Below, piece after piece: positions 16,430 to 25,243 of a stretch of 64,000 nt of DNA (position 1 is its first letter; each line of letters begins with the position of its first letter). Location: contig NZ_JAMOIM010000002.1 in NCBI RefSeq assembly GCF_026130545.1, positions 124,001 through 188,000 of the forward strand. Direction: 5' to 3'. The notes beneath the pieces were generated by a model that had not been told where the DNA came from, made no database searches, and worked only from the letters and a program-made list of their open reading frames with translations. Source of the stretch: Lichenifustis flavocetrariae. Lineage in GTDB: Bacteria; Pseudomonadota; Alphaproteobacteria; Rhizobiales; Beijerinckiaceae. Position numbers and translations under genes: made by a program.

Positions 16430-18253
16430 TCAACCGCCATTGTTTTTCGGTACTTCGACCGCGGCCGGAGGCGGCGGTGAACTATCGGCGGCTGCCGGCA
16501 GTTTCTCGTCAGGCAGGCCAGTCTTGATCTTGGCCTGGATCTTGGCGAGATCCTCGGGCTCGGGATTGAGGTCGCGGGCATGGTTCCACTGGAACTGGGC
16601 CTCGAGTTTGCGCCCTACCCGCCAATAGGCGTCCCCCAGATGATCGTTGATCGTCGGGTCGGCCGGCTTCAGGGTCACGGCGCGTTCGAGATCTTTCACG
16701 GCTTCGTCGTATTCGCCGAGCTTGAAGTGAGCCCAGCCGAGGCTGTCGACGATGAAGCCGTCCTCGGGCCGCAGCGCGACGGCCCGACGGAGCATCTTGA
16801 ATCCTTCGTCGAGATGAATGCCCTGATCAATCCAGGAATAGCCGAGGTAATTGAGAACGAGCGGTTGGTCCGGGAAAAGCGTGAGCGCGCGCTGGAAATC
16901 GGCTTCGGCCTTCGGCCATTCCTTGTTGCGCTCAAACGCGATGCCGCGGAAATAAAGCAGGCCCCACAGGCTTTTTTCGTTCGCCGGGGTTGCCTCGATC
17001 GCCTTGGTGTAGCTGGCGATCGCCTCGTCATATTTCTTCTGCTCGCGCTGGATGTTGCCGAGCGTCGTCCATGCTTCGATGTCCTGCGGGCGTTCCTTGA
17101 CGATATCGGTCAGTTGCTTGATCGCCTCGTCACCGCGCCCCAGCGTGTCCAGCGTGAGTCCGGTCTGGATATCGGCGTTGGCCCGGAGGGGACTTGTGGC
17201 CGGCACCATCTCGTAGACGTCGATCGCCACTTCGTTCTGCTTCAGCCGGGCATAGGTGTCGGCGAGCGTCACCATGACGAGACTGTTGTCAGGCGAGAGA
17301 TACAGCGACAATCGCAGATAGATCATCGCCGCAAGATCATCACCTTGCCGACCCCCCGCCGCACCGAGCCCATACAGGACTTCGGCCGCACCGTCCTGCG
17401 CGGACCGGATCAGCGGCTGGAGCGGCTTGCCGGCCTTGACGTCGGCCAGGGCGGACTCGATCAACGGATGGTGCGGAAGAACCTCACCGAAGGCCGTGTA
17501 GGCCCGCATGGCCTCGGCGTTGTCGCCGTGGCGCGCCTCGAAGCGCCCGTAGGCGTCGACAAGGCGAAGGATGGTCTTGTCGGCCGCATAGGCCTGCTTG
17601 AAGCGTCGCGTTGCTTCGGGCACATCGCCGGTCAGATCCGCAATCAAGGCGGCGTGGTAGTCGCGGAATACACCGAGATTGCTATCCGTCAGGCCGTCGA
17701 CCGCGGCGAGCGCCTTCTTCTCATCGCCCTGCCCGGCCCAGGTCCAGGCGGTCAGAAGCGTCGCCGTGACGTCCCGCTCCCGTCCCGCACCCCCGGTCGA
17801 CAGCTGGCGACGCGCCGCAACGTAGTGCTTATCCTTCAACTGCTCGACACCGAGCACAAGGTGCGCCAACCCGTTCTTCGGGTCTATCGTGAGCAAACGC
17901 CGAGCGAAATCGAAGGATTCCTGCATATCGCCATTTGATAAGGCGGCCACAAAGGTGCGTTCCAGCAACTCTCCATTGCCGGGATCCGCCCGCAATGCTT
18001 CCCGAAAGAACGTGGCCGCCGCCAGCGTGTCACGATCAGCGCCCGCCACCAATGCCGCGAGATAATTTCCAACCGAGCTTTCGCCGACCTCAAAGGGCTT
18101 GGCGATCGTGACGACATCGCGGGCCTGGCTGGTCGCCGGCACCATCATCGCGAGCATCACGGTTGCGGCGAGCGCGCCGCGCCCGCTTCGAACCAGAACT
18201 GGCCAGGAAGGTGATTCGCGCGAGAGCAGGTGAGGCAAAGCTAAGGCTTTCAT
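16430..18253 (-). CDS. Exported TPR-repeat protein
   Basis: A 607-residue protein with an N-terminal signal peptide or anchor (about residues 1-44, hydrophobic core ALAATVMLAMMVPATSQA) followed by tandem tetratricopeptide repeats. Repeats are plain near EAWTTLGNIQREQKKYDEAI, LVLNYLGYSWIDQGIHLDEG, GFIVDSLGWAHFKLGEYDEA and TINDHLGDAYWRVGRKLEAQ. The last ~30 residues are Pro/Ala-rich. Such proteins act as envelope or periplasmic scaffolds; a specific partner is not visible. It heads the set TPR-RluA-ATP12 and diverges from the EcsC gene, with about 200 bases of promoter region between. Confidence 0.88.
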   Translation of the reverse strand: MKALALPHLLSRESPSWPVLVRSGRGALAATVMLAMMVPATSQARDVVTIAKPFEVGESSVGNYLAALVAGADRDTLAAATFFREALRADPGNGELLERTFVAALSNGDMQESFDFARRLLTIDPKNGLAHLVLGVEQLKDKHYVAARRQLSTGGAGRERDVTATLLTAWTWAGQGDEKKALAAVDGLTDSNLGVFRDYHAALIADLTGDVPEATRRFKQAYAADKTILRLVDAYGRFEARHGDNAEAMRAYTAFGEVLPHHPLIESALADVKAGKPLQPLIRSAQDGAAEVLYGLGAAGGRQGDDLAAMIYLRLSLYLSPDNSLVMVTLADTYARLKQNEVAIDVYEMVPATSPLRANADIQTGLTLDTLGRGDEAIKQLTDIVKERPQDIEAWTTLGNIQREQKKYDEAIASYTKAIEATPANEKSLWGLLYFRGIAFERNKEWPKAEADFQRALTLFPDQPLVLNYLGYSWIDQGIHLDEGFKMLRRAVALRPEDGFIVDSLGWAHFKLGEYDEAVKDLERAVTLKPADPTINDHLGDAYWRVGRKLEAQFQWNHARDLNPEPEDLAKIQAKIKTGLPDEKLPAAADSSPPPPAAVEVPKNNGG

Positions 18254-18454
18254 GAATCAAGCATGACGGAAGAGCGCCCACACGTGGCGTCCGACCGATA
18301 CATTTGTGATGCGAACATGTCCTTTTTGCGCAGAGGGAGCAAGGCCGGTGCGGTCTCGGCGTTGCCGCAGGACACGCTGTCGGCGGCGAACCGTTCCCGG
18401 ACGAGCGCGTTGCAATCATAAGCGCCACCCGTCGAGAGTGAGGAAGTGAACCTG

Positions 18455-19297
18455 ATGAACGCCAACCTGCCGTCCCTGATCGACGCTGACACGCACGGCC
18501 TGCTGGCTCCGGAAGATCAGGATACTTTGGCAAGGGCCGTCATGACGCTGGAGCATCCCAGTCTTCCGGGGCGGCTCAGCGTGCTGCTCGGTCATCAATT
18601 TTCTCTCGCCGGGCAATTCGTTCCCGATTCCATCCTTTCGGCTGCCAATTCTGCCGCGACGATTGCCTTGAGGGCCGCCCTGAAGACCGCCATTGCAACT
18701 CTGCCGAAAGGCGGCAAAGCGGCACCGGCCCGGTTGCATACGGCGCTGGCAGCGGTATCGGGAGCGGCCGGCGGCATCTTTGGCCTCGCGTCCCTCCCCG
18801 TCGAACTGCCGATCTCGACCACCATCATCCTTCGGTCTATCGCCGACATCGCCCGTCAAGAGGGTGAGGACCCGAATGATCCTGCGACCGCGCTGGCCTG
18901 TCTCGAAGTCTTCGCCCTGGGCGGCGGCCATGAGGCGGGACCGGCCAGCAACAGTGGCTACCTGGCGGTGCGAGCCGTGTTGGCAAGATCGGTGCAGCAG
19001 GCCTCGCGGGTGATGCTCCAGCGGGGCCTCATGGACGAAGCGACGCCGGCGATGGTTCGCTTCATCGGGCAAATCGTGTCGCGTTTCAGCGTGGCCGTCA
19101 GTCAGAAGGCGATGGCTCAAGCCATTCCGGTGATCAGCGCCGTCACAGGGGCCGCCATCAACGCCGCTTTCACCGAACATTTTCAGGGACTGGCCCGCGC
19201 GCACTTTCAGGTGCGCCGCCTGGAACGTCGCTACGGCACAGACGTGATCACTCGCGAGTATCGCCGGCTGCTGGCTGCTGAGCCAGCCGCCGCTTGA
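18455..19297 (+). CDS. EcsC family protein
   Basis: A 280-residue protein of the EcsC family. Characteristic segments are the Gly/Ala-rich SGAAGGIFGLASLPVELPIS, then TTIILRSIADIARQEGEDPN and ALACLEVFALGGG. The C-terminal VISAVTGAAINAAFTEHFQG block is also typical. These amphipathic or short hydrophobic helices suggest membrane association. The ATG at 18455 is chosen because AGGAAG lies eight bases before it; a GTG at 18446 overlaps that site. The biochemical role of the family is not known. It appears to be a single-gene unit. Confidence 0.88.
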   Translation: MNANLPSLIDADTHGLLAPEDQDTLARAVMTLEHPSLPGRLSVLLGHQFSLAGQFVPDSILSAANSAATIALRAALKTAIATLPKGGKAAPARLHTALAAVSGAAGGIFGLASLPVELPISTTIILRSIADIARQEGEDPNDPATALACLEVFALGGGHEAGPASNSGYLAVRAVLARSVQQASRVMLQRGLMDEATPAMVRFIGQIVSRFSVAVSQKAMAQAIPVISAVTGAAINAAFTEHFQGLARAHFQVRRLERRYGTDVITREYRRLLAAEPAAA

Positions 19298-19391
19298 CCA
19301 CCGAAAGAGTTGCCCGACCAAGATGCTCGAACCGGAACGTCAGCGGCAGTTCGCCTTGAGCGATCCATTCGATTCGTGAGACGAGAGTGCC

Positions 19392-19676
19392 TCAGTTCAG
19401 ATGACGGCGGCGCATGCCCATGTCGAACACAGGGCGACAGGCCGCGCTCAGGCTCGATCGGTTCAATTTCATGCATGCCAGCATCTTGTCTTCATCTGGA
19501 TAGACGGCACTGCAAAAGGTAGCAGCATCGGTACCGCAGGCAGACTGCTCCTCAGCCGTGATTTGATATTTGTTTGCCGGCGGTGGTGACAATCGTGGTT
19601 CCGAAGCCCAGGCGCTCCCTCCCGACATCACACCACAAATTGTGATCGAGGCAGCCGCAGCAATCCTGAGGTTCAT
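19392..19676 (-). CDS. Small secreted cysteine-rich repeat protein
   Basis: A 94-residue exported protein with a signal peptide of about 25 residues (cleavage near SAWASEP). The mature part has four cysteines, Cys47, Cys55, Cys68 and Cys80. Their context ACGTDAATFCSAVYPDEDKM and LACMKLNRSSLSAACRPVF matches the GLG1/cysteine-rich repeat unit found in many small periplasmic proteins of Hyphomicrobiales. One repeat unit is present. Two disulfides are likely. No function is known for these small members. Confidence 0.75.
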   Translation of the reverse strand: MNLRIAAAASITICGVMSGGSAWASEPRLSPPPANKYQITAEEQSACGTDAATFCSAVYPDEDKMLACMKLNRSSLSAACRPVFDMGMRRRHLN

Positions 19677-19886
19677 CTGAGTTTCCGACAGAAGGGAGAA
19701 TGACCCTGGATCGCAGGCCCAAGCCTTGAATGCTCAATTCCTGCAAAGGTTGCGTCGTCGAGAGGCGGATCGAACGACCGGACTTTTCGCATCGCATTCA
19801 GAACTTTGACTGCGGAAGACTGCGGTCAAAAAAGAGCCTGCCGCGGCTCGGAACTCGCTACGTGACGCAGAGCGGCGTCGAAGTCG

Positions 19887-19960
19887 TGGAGGCCTCGCCC
19901 GGAATCGAACCGGGGTGCAAGGATTTGCAGTCCTCTGCGTAGCCACTCCGCCACGAGGCC
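19887..19960 (-). tRNA. tRNA-Cys (anticodon GCA)
   Basis: The minus strand from 19960 reads GGCCTCGTGGCGGAGTGGC, with anticodon loop CTGCAAA (GCA), T arm GGTTCGATTCC, acceptor stem GGCCTCG/CGAGGCC and an encoded CCA (plus-strand TGG at 19887-19889). About 210 bases between it and the cysteine-rich protein gene hold no recognisable gene. Confidence 0.96.
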
Positions 19961-20157
19961 TCGTGTACCGCAATCAATGCCGGCACGGGCGCTTCTTAGC
20001 CCACCGATCCCCGATCCCGCAAGGGCCGAAAGTGCGCTCAAGGCTGCAAGCCGTCAGGGTGACGGACACCCGGAGCGAGACGGCGCAAATCTTGGCTTGC
20101 AATTCCGTTCCGCGATGTTATCAACCCGCCCCATGGCAGGACGCTTCGTCGCCCTGT

Positions 20158-20233
20158 TCCCCGATAGCTCAGTTGGTAGAGCATTCGACTGTTAATCGAA
20201 TGGTCGCAGGTTCGAGTCCTGCTCGGGGAGCCA
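20158..20233 (+). tRNA. tRNA-Asn (anticodon GTT)
   Basis: TCCCCGATAGCTCAGTTGG begins a standard class I tRNA with anticodon loop CTGTTAA (GTT), T arm GGTTCGAGTCC, acceptor TCCCCGA/TCGGGGA and encoded CCA at 20231-20233. The 227 bases after it, up to the MarR gene end, show no gene. Confidence 0.97.
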
Positions 20234-20460
20234 CTTCTACAGGAATCTGCGAAAGCTAAGTCCCGCACTTTCCGCTAGGCTTTTATCCAGGCATATCTGC
20301 CGGGTCTCGAGAAGTTTGGAGGCCGCACCACTAACCCCAAGCTGGTTTCTCCCACTTCAGCCGGCGGTGTGAGACTTTGGATGCGGCTCGTGTGGAAGGT
20401 TCCATTCTCCAGCGCAAAGGCTTGTCGTCAGCTAACCCTAGCAAAGCCAGACGATCACGG

Positions 20461-20937
20461 TCATGCCGACCTCGCATCGATGACGCCGGACAAGTCCCAT
20501 AGAGAATCTCTCAACTCGTCGAGGGTGCGCTCTTCTAATCCAATCTGAGCCACCATCCTCTCTCGCATTAGGATCGCCTGCCTCCGAAAGGCCTGCCCCT
20601 GCTCAGTCAATCCGACCAGCACGCGCCTCTCGTCCAGCGGATCGCGTGAGCGAGTCACATATCCCAGCCCTTCCATCCGCTTTACGATTGGTGTGATGGT
20701 GTTCGACTCGAGATCGAGCGCGTGAGCGAGGTTGGTGACCGCACACGGAGCCTGCTCCCAAAGCACCAGAAGCACGAGATATTGCGGAAACGTCAGTCCC
20801 AGCGGCTCCAGATAGGACCGATACAGGCGTGACACCCTGTTGGTACTGGCATATAGGGCGAAACTAAGCTGACTGCGCAGCTTCAGCTTATTCTCGCCGG
20901 GCTTAGCCCTGCTGGCGGTCTTTTTGGATCGAGGCAC
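20461..20937 (-). CDS. MarR family regulator, OhrR-like but lacking the redox cysteine
   Basis: A 158-residue winged-helix MarR protein. The segment LSFALYASTNRVSRLYRSYL then GLTFPQYLVLLVLWE aligns without gaps with the sensor helix of OhrR organic-peroxide repressors, where the text is LCFALY ... LTYPQYL. The peroxide-sensing Cys (Cys22 of Xanthomonas OhrR) is Ser25 here, and one of the two supporting Tyr (Tyr47) is Phe50; Tyr39 keeps the other. The only cysteine is Cys65. The DNA-binding wing (LDLESNTITPIVKRMEGLGY, DPLDERRVLVGLTEQG) is intact. No ohr peroxidase gene is adjacent. It should bind DNA but cannot sense peroxide by the usual thiol route. Confidence 0.88.
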   Translation of the reverse strand: MPRSKKTASRAKPGENKLKLRSQLSFALYASTNRVSRLYRSYLEPLGLTFPQYLVLLVLWEQAPCAVTNLAHALDLESNTITPIVKRMEGLGYVTRSRDPLDERRVLVGLTEQGQAFRRQAILMRERMVAQIGLEERTLDELRDSLWDLSGVIDARSA

Positions 20938-20983
20938 AGGCTGAACTTGTCGCTTCGCATACTTCTCACCAGTATTCAGACAG

Positions 20984-20993
20984 CCTTATAAGG
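20984..20993. promoter_or_regulatory. Palindrome CCTTATAAGG upstream of OhrR-like gene
   Basis: A perfect 10-base palindrome about 47 bases before the regulator's start, nested in a wider CTCACC ... GGTGAG inverted pair (20965-20970, 20992-20997). It is a candidate autoregulatory operator. Confidence 0.35.
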
Positions 20994-21046
20994 TGAGCTT
21001 TGGGAGCTTATACGCCGGCTGATGAATTTGCCAACGATGACTGCTC

Positions 21047-22861
21047 TCAAAACTCCTCCCACTGCTCTTGGACATTTGGTCGGTTCGATTTCAAATCCAC
21101 AATCTGGGCCCCTGCCCGTGAGCCCACACCCCTTACGCCACCACGAGCTCTCACCACCGGGCGTGCACTTCGCTTCATCATAGCCGCCCCGACGGCCTGC
21201 GACGCGGGTCGGTCTTGAGCAATCTTGAACTGTTTGACCATCGCCGAGAGAACTGACGCTTCACTAGCGAGAGACTGGCTCGCGGCGGTGGATTCCTCGA
21301 CCATCGCGGCATTCTGTTGTGTCATCTGATCCATATGGTTGATAGCCGTGTTGACTTCCTGCAACGCGGTCGCCTGCTCTCGCGCCGAGAGGGTCGTATC
21401 CGTCACAAGTGTACTGATCTCCGTCACTTGCGTTGCGATGCGCCGAAGCACATCTCCGGTGTCGCCTACCAAGCGCACACCTTCCGTCACTTGTCGGGCC
21501 GAGGTAGAGATCAGCGACTTGATCTCCTTCGCGGCCTCAGCCGATCGTTGCGCCAGAGCGCGCACTTCGGAGGCGACGACCGCAAAACCGCGTCCGGCCT
21601 CCCCGGCCCGAGCCGCTTCGACCCCCGCGTTCAGCGCCAGCAGGTTGGTCTGAAAGGCAATCTCGTCGATGACGCCGATAATCTCGCCGATTTGTTTGGA
21701 CGATGTCTCGATCGTCGTCATCGCGTTCACGGCGCGCTCGACAACCTCGCCCGCGCTCTCCGCATCCTGCTTGGCCGTCGAGACCACGACCAAAGCGTGA
21801 GCTGTGCCTTCGGCGGTCTTCTTGACGGTTGCGGTAATCTCGTCGAGCGCGGCAGCCGTTTGCTCCAGGCTGGCCGCTTGTTGCTCCGTGCGGCGCGACA
21901 GGTCCGCGGCCGACGTTGAAATCTCCTGGGTGCCGGCCTGGATCGCGGTGGCGCTGCCCGAAATCTGGAGCACCGTAGCCTGCATCTTCGCAAGCGATGC
22001 ATTCAGGTCACGGCGGAGTTGTTCGAAGGCCGGAGCGAGCTCCGTCTCGATCCGGAACGTCAGATTGCTGTCCGCCAACTGCCTCAATCCGTCCGCGATG
22101 GTCGTGACGGCCTGAACGCGATCCGTGATGTCAGTGGCGAATTTAACAATTTTAACGACGTTTCCGTCGGAGCCGAACACAGGATTGTAGGAAGCCTGGA
22201 TCCAGACCCTGTTGCCGTTCTTGCCGATCCGCATGAATTCGGCCGCAACATACTCGCCCGCGTTCAGCCGCGTCCAAAAGTGCTGGTACTCTGACGACTG
22301 CGCCTCCGACGGTTCGACGAAGATGCGGTGGTGTTGCCCTCTGATCTCGGCAAGCGTGTAACCAAGGGTTTTCAGGAAATTGTCATTGGCGGTGATGATC
22401 TCGCCAGTTGGCTTGAACTCGATCACGGCCTGGACCCGGGACACAGCATCAAGCTTTGCATTGGAATCCATCGCATGCTGCTTGTCGACGGTGATGTCGG
22501 TCGCCTGCTTGATGATCCTGACGACTTTGCCGGACGCATTGCGAACCGGATTGTAGGACGCCTGGATCCAAACCTCCCGCCCTCCCTTGCCAAAGCGCTT
22601 GTATTCCCGGGCCTCACATTCGCCACGACGGAGCTTGTCCCAGAACGCTCTGTACTCCGCCGTTTGTGCATGGTGGGGATCGACGAACATACTGTGATGC
22701 CGTCCGCTAATCTCATCGAGACCGTAACCCATCACAGCACAAAAATTATTGTTGGCCGTCAGGACTTTACCTTGCAGATCGAACTCGATCAGCGCCAAGG
22801 AATGGCCAAGAGCGGCCAGCGTCGCTTTGTCCGACACAGACCCGCCATTCAGACCCAGCAT
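21047..22861 (-). CDS. Soluble double-PAS methyl-accepting chemotaxis protein
   Basis: A 604-residue receptor with no membrane helix. Two PAS domains come first (about residues 12-130 and 135-255), each with the [24 protein letters not shown] and WIQASYNPV strings and a PAC-like tail. A HAMP-like linker ([20 protein letters not shown]) is next, then a methyl-accepting signalling domain. Its hairpin tip is [20 protein letters not shown] followed by [20 protein letters not shown]. The protein ends in QWEEF, which keeps the W-x-x-F of the CheR/CheB-tethering pentapeptide. The ATG at 22861 is chosen because GGAG lies six bases before it. Such PAS receptors usually sense redox state or small ligands in the cytoplasm. 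No che genes are nearby. Confidence 0.9.
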   Translation of the reverse strand: MLGLNGGSVSDKATLAALGHSLALIEFDLQGKVLTANNNFCAVMGYGLDEISGRHHSMFVDPHHAQTAEYRAFWDKLRRGECEAREYKRFGKGGREVWIQASYNPVRNASGKVVRIIKQATDITVDKQHAMDSNAKLDAVSRVQAVIEFKPTGEIITANDNFLKTLGYTLAEIRGQHHRIFVEPSEAQSSEYQHFWTRLNAGEYVAAEFMRIGKNGNRVWIQASYNPVFGSDGNVVKIVKFATDITDRVQAVTTIADGLRQLADSNLTFRIETELAPAFEQLRRDLNASLAKMQATVLQISGSATAIQAGTQEISTSAADLSRRTEQQAASLEQTAAALDEITATVKKTAEGTAHALVVVSTAKQDAESAGEVVERAVNAMTTIETSSKQIGEIIGVIDEIAFQTNLLALNAGVEAARAGEAGRGFAVVASEVRALAQRSAEAAKEIKSLISTSARQVTEGVRLVGDTGDVLRRIATQVTEISTLVTDTTLSAREQATALQEVNTAINHMDQMTQQNAAMVEESTAASQSLASEASVLSAMVKQFKIAQDRPASQAVGAAMMKRSARPVVRARGGVRGVGSRAGAQIVDLKSNRPNVQEQWEEF

Positions 22862-23267
22862 AAGCGACTCCACAACAAGCAAGGGAAAGTTGTTTGTCGG
22901 CAGCTTGACCTTGAGATCACCGAAGCGATCCCTATTGCCTTCAAACACGATTTACTCGTGCGCGAGGTAACCACGGCAGGGCTTAACAATCGATAGTCGT
23001 AGGCCCGATCGGGGAGTAAATTGCTTCTTAATTCAGAAACATATGTGGGTTTAATCCAGCCTTGCTGGCGCCTGCAGCTTCGTGAAAGCCCATGGTGTGG
23101 CGCTCCGTCGCATGAGGACCGAAGAAACGGTGCAGGTTGGTTTCCGCCCCAGGGCTCGATCGAAATGCACGTTACTTCGGAGACGAACCAAACAGCTCTG
23201 CGCGCTACCACGAAATTAGCGGGCAGAAGCCTATGTCCGCGTCAAACGCCAAGTGCAAGTTACGCCC
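22862..23267. other. Intergenic region without a recognised gene
   Basis: About 400 bases between the chemotaxis receptor start and the end of the MarR gene. Open frames here are short, overlap and lack protein-like composition. I see no RNA gene or repeat; it presumably holds the receptor promoter and the end of the catabolic operon transcript. Confidence 0.4.
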
Positions 23268-23714
23268 TCAGCGCAACCGTGTCAGCAACTCCCAGAGAAG
23301 TTGCCGCTCCTCGGAGGTGAGCGGTGCCAACGTCTCGTCCGTGATGGCCAGCGCTTGCGGGATCAGACGCTCCACAAGGGTTCGTCCTGCCACCGTCAGC
23401 TCGACGATGATCCGCCGCCCATCTTCAGGGTCCGGTCGGGTCTCGGTGAGTTCACGTTGCGACAGACGGTCGATCACGCCCTTGACGGTCGCGGCATCCA
23501 TGACGGTCAGACGCCCGAGGCGGTTCTGGCTGAGGGCTCCCACCTCGTAAAGCTTGGCGAGCGCAGCCCATTGGGTCGCCGTCACTTCGCCCTCGACTCC
23601 CGCCGCGAAGATCAGCGCGTGCCGCTGCGCGACTTGTCGAAGGAGGAAGCCGATCTGTCGGTCGAGGACATAGGCCGGCTCGACGCTCGTCGCACAGGCA
23701 TTCGTTCGGGGCAT
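23268..23714 (-). CDS. MarR family transcriptional regulator at end of nicotinate-type operon
   Basis: A 148-residue MarR protein. YVLDRQIGFLLRQVAQRHAL forms the dimer helix, VTATQWAALAKLYEVGALSQ and TVMDAATVKGVIDRLSQREL the helix-turn-helix, and DPEDGRRIIVELTVAGRTL the wing. It is the last gene of the minus-strand operon, right after the LivF gene. An alternative GTG at 23753 lies three bases after the LivF stop; the ATG at 23714 was preferred because the extra 13 residues look non-conserved. It is the obvious candidate for the protein binding the twin operators upstream of the reductase and NicA genes, by position only. MarR regulators of aromatic or nicotinate catabolism commonly respond to a pathway intermediate. 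Confidence 0.85.
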   Translation of the reverse strand: MPRTNACATSVEPAYVLDRQIGFLLRQVAQRHALIFAAGVEGEVTATQWAALAKLYEVGALSQNRLGRLTVMDAATVKGVIDRLSQRELTETRPDPEDGRRIIVELTVAGRTLVERLIPQALAITDETLAPLTSEERQLLWELLTRLR

Positions 23715-23756
23715 GTCGATCCAGGGCCGCCCGTGAGGTGGGCTACCCCACACGTA

Positions 23757-24461
23757 TCACACCGCCAGATAGGCTTCATAGACATCCGGATGAGAGACCA
23801 ACTCCGCCATCGGGCCGGCAAAGCGCACGTGGCCGCTCTCGATCACCACGGCGGCGTCGCTAATCAGCCGGGCGAAATGCAGGTTTTGCTCGGACAGGAG
23901 AATGCTCAGTCCCTCGCGCTTCATGGCGACGATCGCATGCGCCATGTCTTCGACGATCTTGGGCGCGAGCCCTTCCGAGGGCTCGTCGAGCAGCACCAAG
24001 CGCGGGTTGCCCATCAGCGAGCGCGCAATTGTCAGCATCTGCTGTTCGCCGCCGCTCATCCGGCCGCCGAGGCGGCGGCGCATTGCGGCGAGGTTGGGGA
24101 ATAGCTCATAGAGACGCTCCGGGGTCCAATGCGGGACGCCAAGGCGGGGCGGCTGACGGCCGACCTCCAGGTTTTCCTCGACCGTCAGGTCGGTGAAGAT
24201 GCGGCGGTCTTCCGGCACGAAGGCGAGGCCGCGCCGGACAATCTCGTAGGTCGGCAGACGGGACACATCCTGGTCACCGAAGACGACGACGCCTTCCCGG
24301 CGCGGCACGAGCCCGGCGATCGACCGGAAGGTCGTCGTCTTGCCGGCCCCGTTGCGGCCGAGCAGCGCCACGACCGAGCCGGGCCCGACGTCGAGCGCCA
24401 CTTCGAAGAGGATTTGGGCCTGGCCGTACCATCCGCAAAGGTTCGAGACACGCAGCGTCAA
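23757..24461 (-). CDS. Branched-chain-type ABC transporter ATP-binding protein (LivF)
   Basis: A 234-residue ABC ATPase of the LivF class. Walker A is GRNGAGKTT, the signature is MSGGEQQMLTIARSLM, Walker B is LVLLDEPSEGLAP, and the switch region is ILLSEQNLHFA. Its ATG overlaps the LivG stop by four bases. With LivG, the fused LivH-LivM permease and the binding protein it makes a complete HAAT-family importer. The gene context (6-hydroxynicotinate reductase, NicAB-like hydroxylase) suggests the substrate is nicotinate or a related heteroaromatic acid and not an amino acid. Confidence 0.93.
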   Translation of the reverse strand: MTLRVSNLCGWYGQAQILFEVALDVGPGSVVALLGRNGAGKTTTFRSIAGLVPRREGVVVFGDQDVSRLPTYEIVRRGLAFVPEDRRIFTDLTVEENLEVGRQPPRLGVPHWTPERLYELFPNLAAMRRRLGGRMSGGEQQMLTIARSLMGNPRLVLLDEPSEGLAPKIVEDMAHAIVAMKREGLSILLSEQNLHFARLISDAAVVIESGHVRFAGPMAELVSHPDVYEAYLAV

Positions 24462-25243
24462 TGACGCACCTGCGCGGCCGCCAGGTCGCCGTGTACGAGA
24501 CCCTCGCCGAGATAGATGGCCCGCACTTGGCGGTCCTGGCGAACGACATCGGGGGCGCCCATTGCGATCAATTCGCCGCGATTCAGCACCATGACGCGAT
24601 CGGCGTGTTCGAACACGATGTCCATGTCGTGTTCCGTGAACAGGATGCCCACATTGCGCTCCCGCGCGATGGCTGCCGTGGCTCGCATCAAGTCGGCGCG
24701 CTCCTTGGGGGCCATGCCGGCCGTGGGCTCATCCATGAGCAAGAGCGAGGGCGAGTTGGTGAGGGCGACAGCCAATTCGAGGCGTTTGAGATCGCCATAG
24801 GCAAGCTCTCCACAGGAGCGGTCCGCCTGCCCCCGCAGACCCACGCGGTCGAGTAGCGCATCCGCCTCGACCTCGAACGCCCGGTTCGCCTTTCCGAATG
24901 GGCGGGACAGCTGACCGGCATGCGACAGCAGGGCCGTCTGCAGGTTCTCACGAACCGTCATCGACGTGAAGGTGGCAGTGATCTGGAACGTGCGTCCGAC
25001 TCCACGCCGCCACATGGAGCGCGGCGAGGAAGCGGTGACATCCTGGCCTTCGAACAGGATGGTGCCGGCATTCGGGCGGATTTGACCGTTCAGCATGTTG
25101 AAACAGGTCGACTTGCCGGCGCCGTTGGGCCCGATCAAGGCCAGGATCTCGCCGCGTTCGAGCGTGAACGAGACCCCACGGACGGCGGGCACGCCGTGGT
25201 AGGACTTGGCAAGGCTTTCGACGCGAAGAAGGCTCTGGTTCAT
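24458..25243 (-). CDS. Branched-chain-type ABC transporter ATP-binding protein (LivG)
   Basis: A 261-residue ABC ATPase of the LivG class. Walker A is GPNGAGKST, the signature-equivalent is CGELAYGDLKRLELAVAL (ABC motif with Ala-Tyr-Gly-Asp as in LivG), Walker B is LLLMDEPTAGMAP, and the switch is FTEHDMDIVFEHADRVMVLN. The ATG at 25243 overlaps the permease stop by four bases. The open frame extends far upstream through the permease gene in another frame, which is only a shadow of it. Confidence 0.93.
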   Translation of the reverse strand: MNQSLLRVESLAKSYHGVPAVRGVSFTLERGEILALIGPNGAGKSTCFNMLNGQIRPNAGTILFEGQDVTASSPRSMWRRGVGRTFQITATFTSMTVRENLQTALLSHAGQLSRPFGKANRAFEVEADALLDRVGLRGQADRSCGELAYGDLKRLELAVALTNSPSLLLMDEPTAGMAPKERADLMRATAAIARERNVGILFTEHDMDIVFEHADRVMVLNRGELIAMGAPDVVRQDRQVRAIYLGEGLVHGDLAAAQVRH

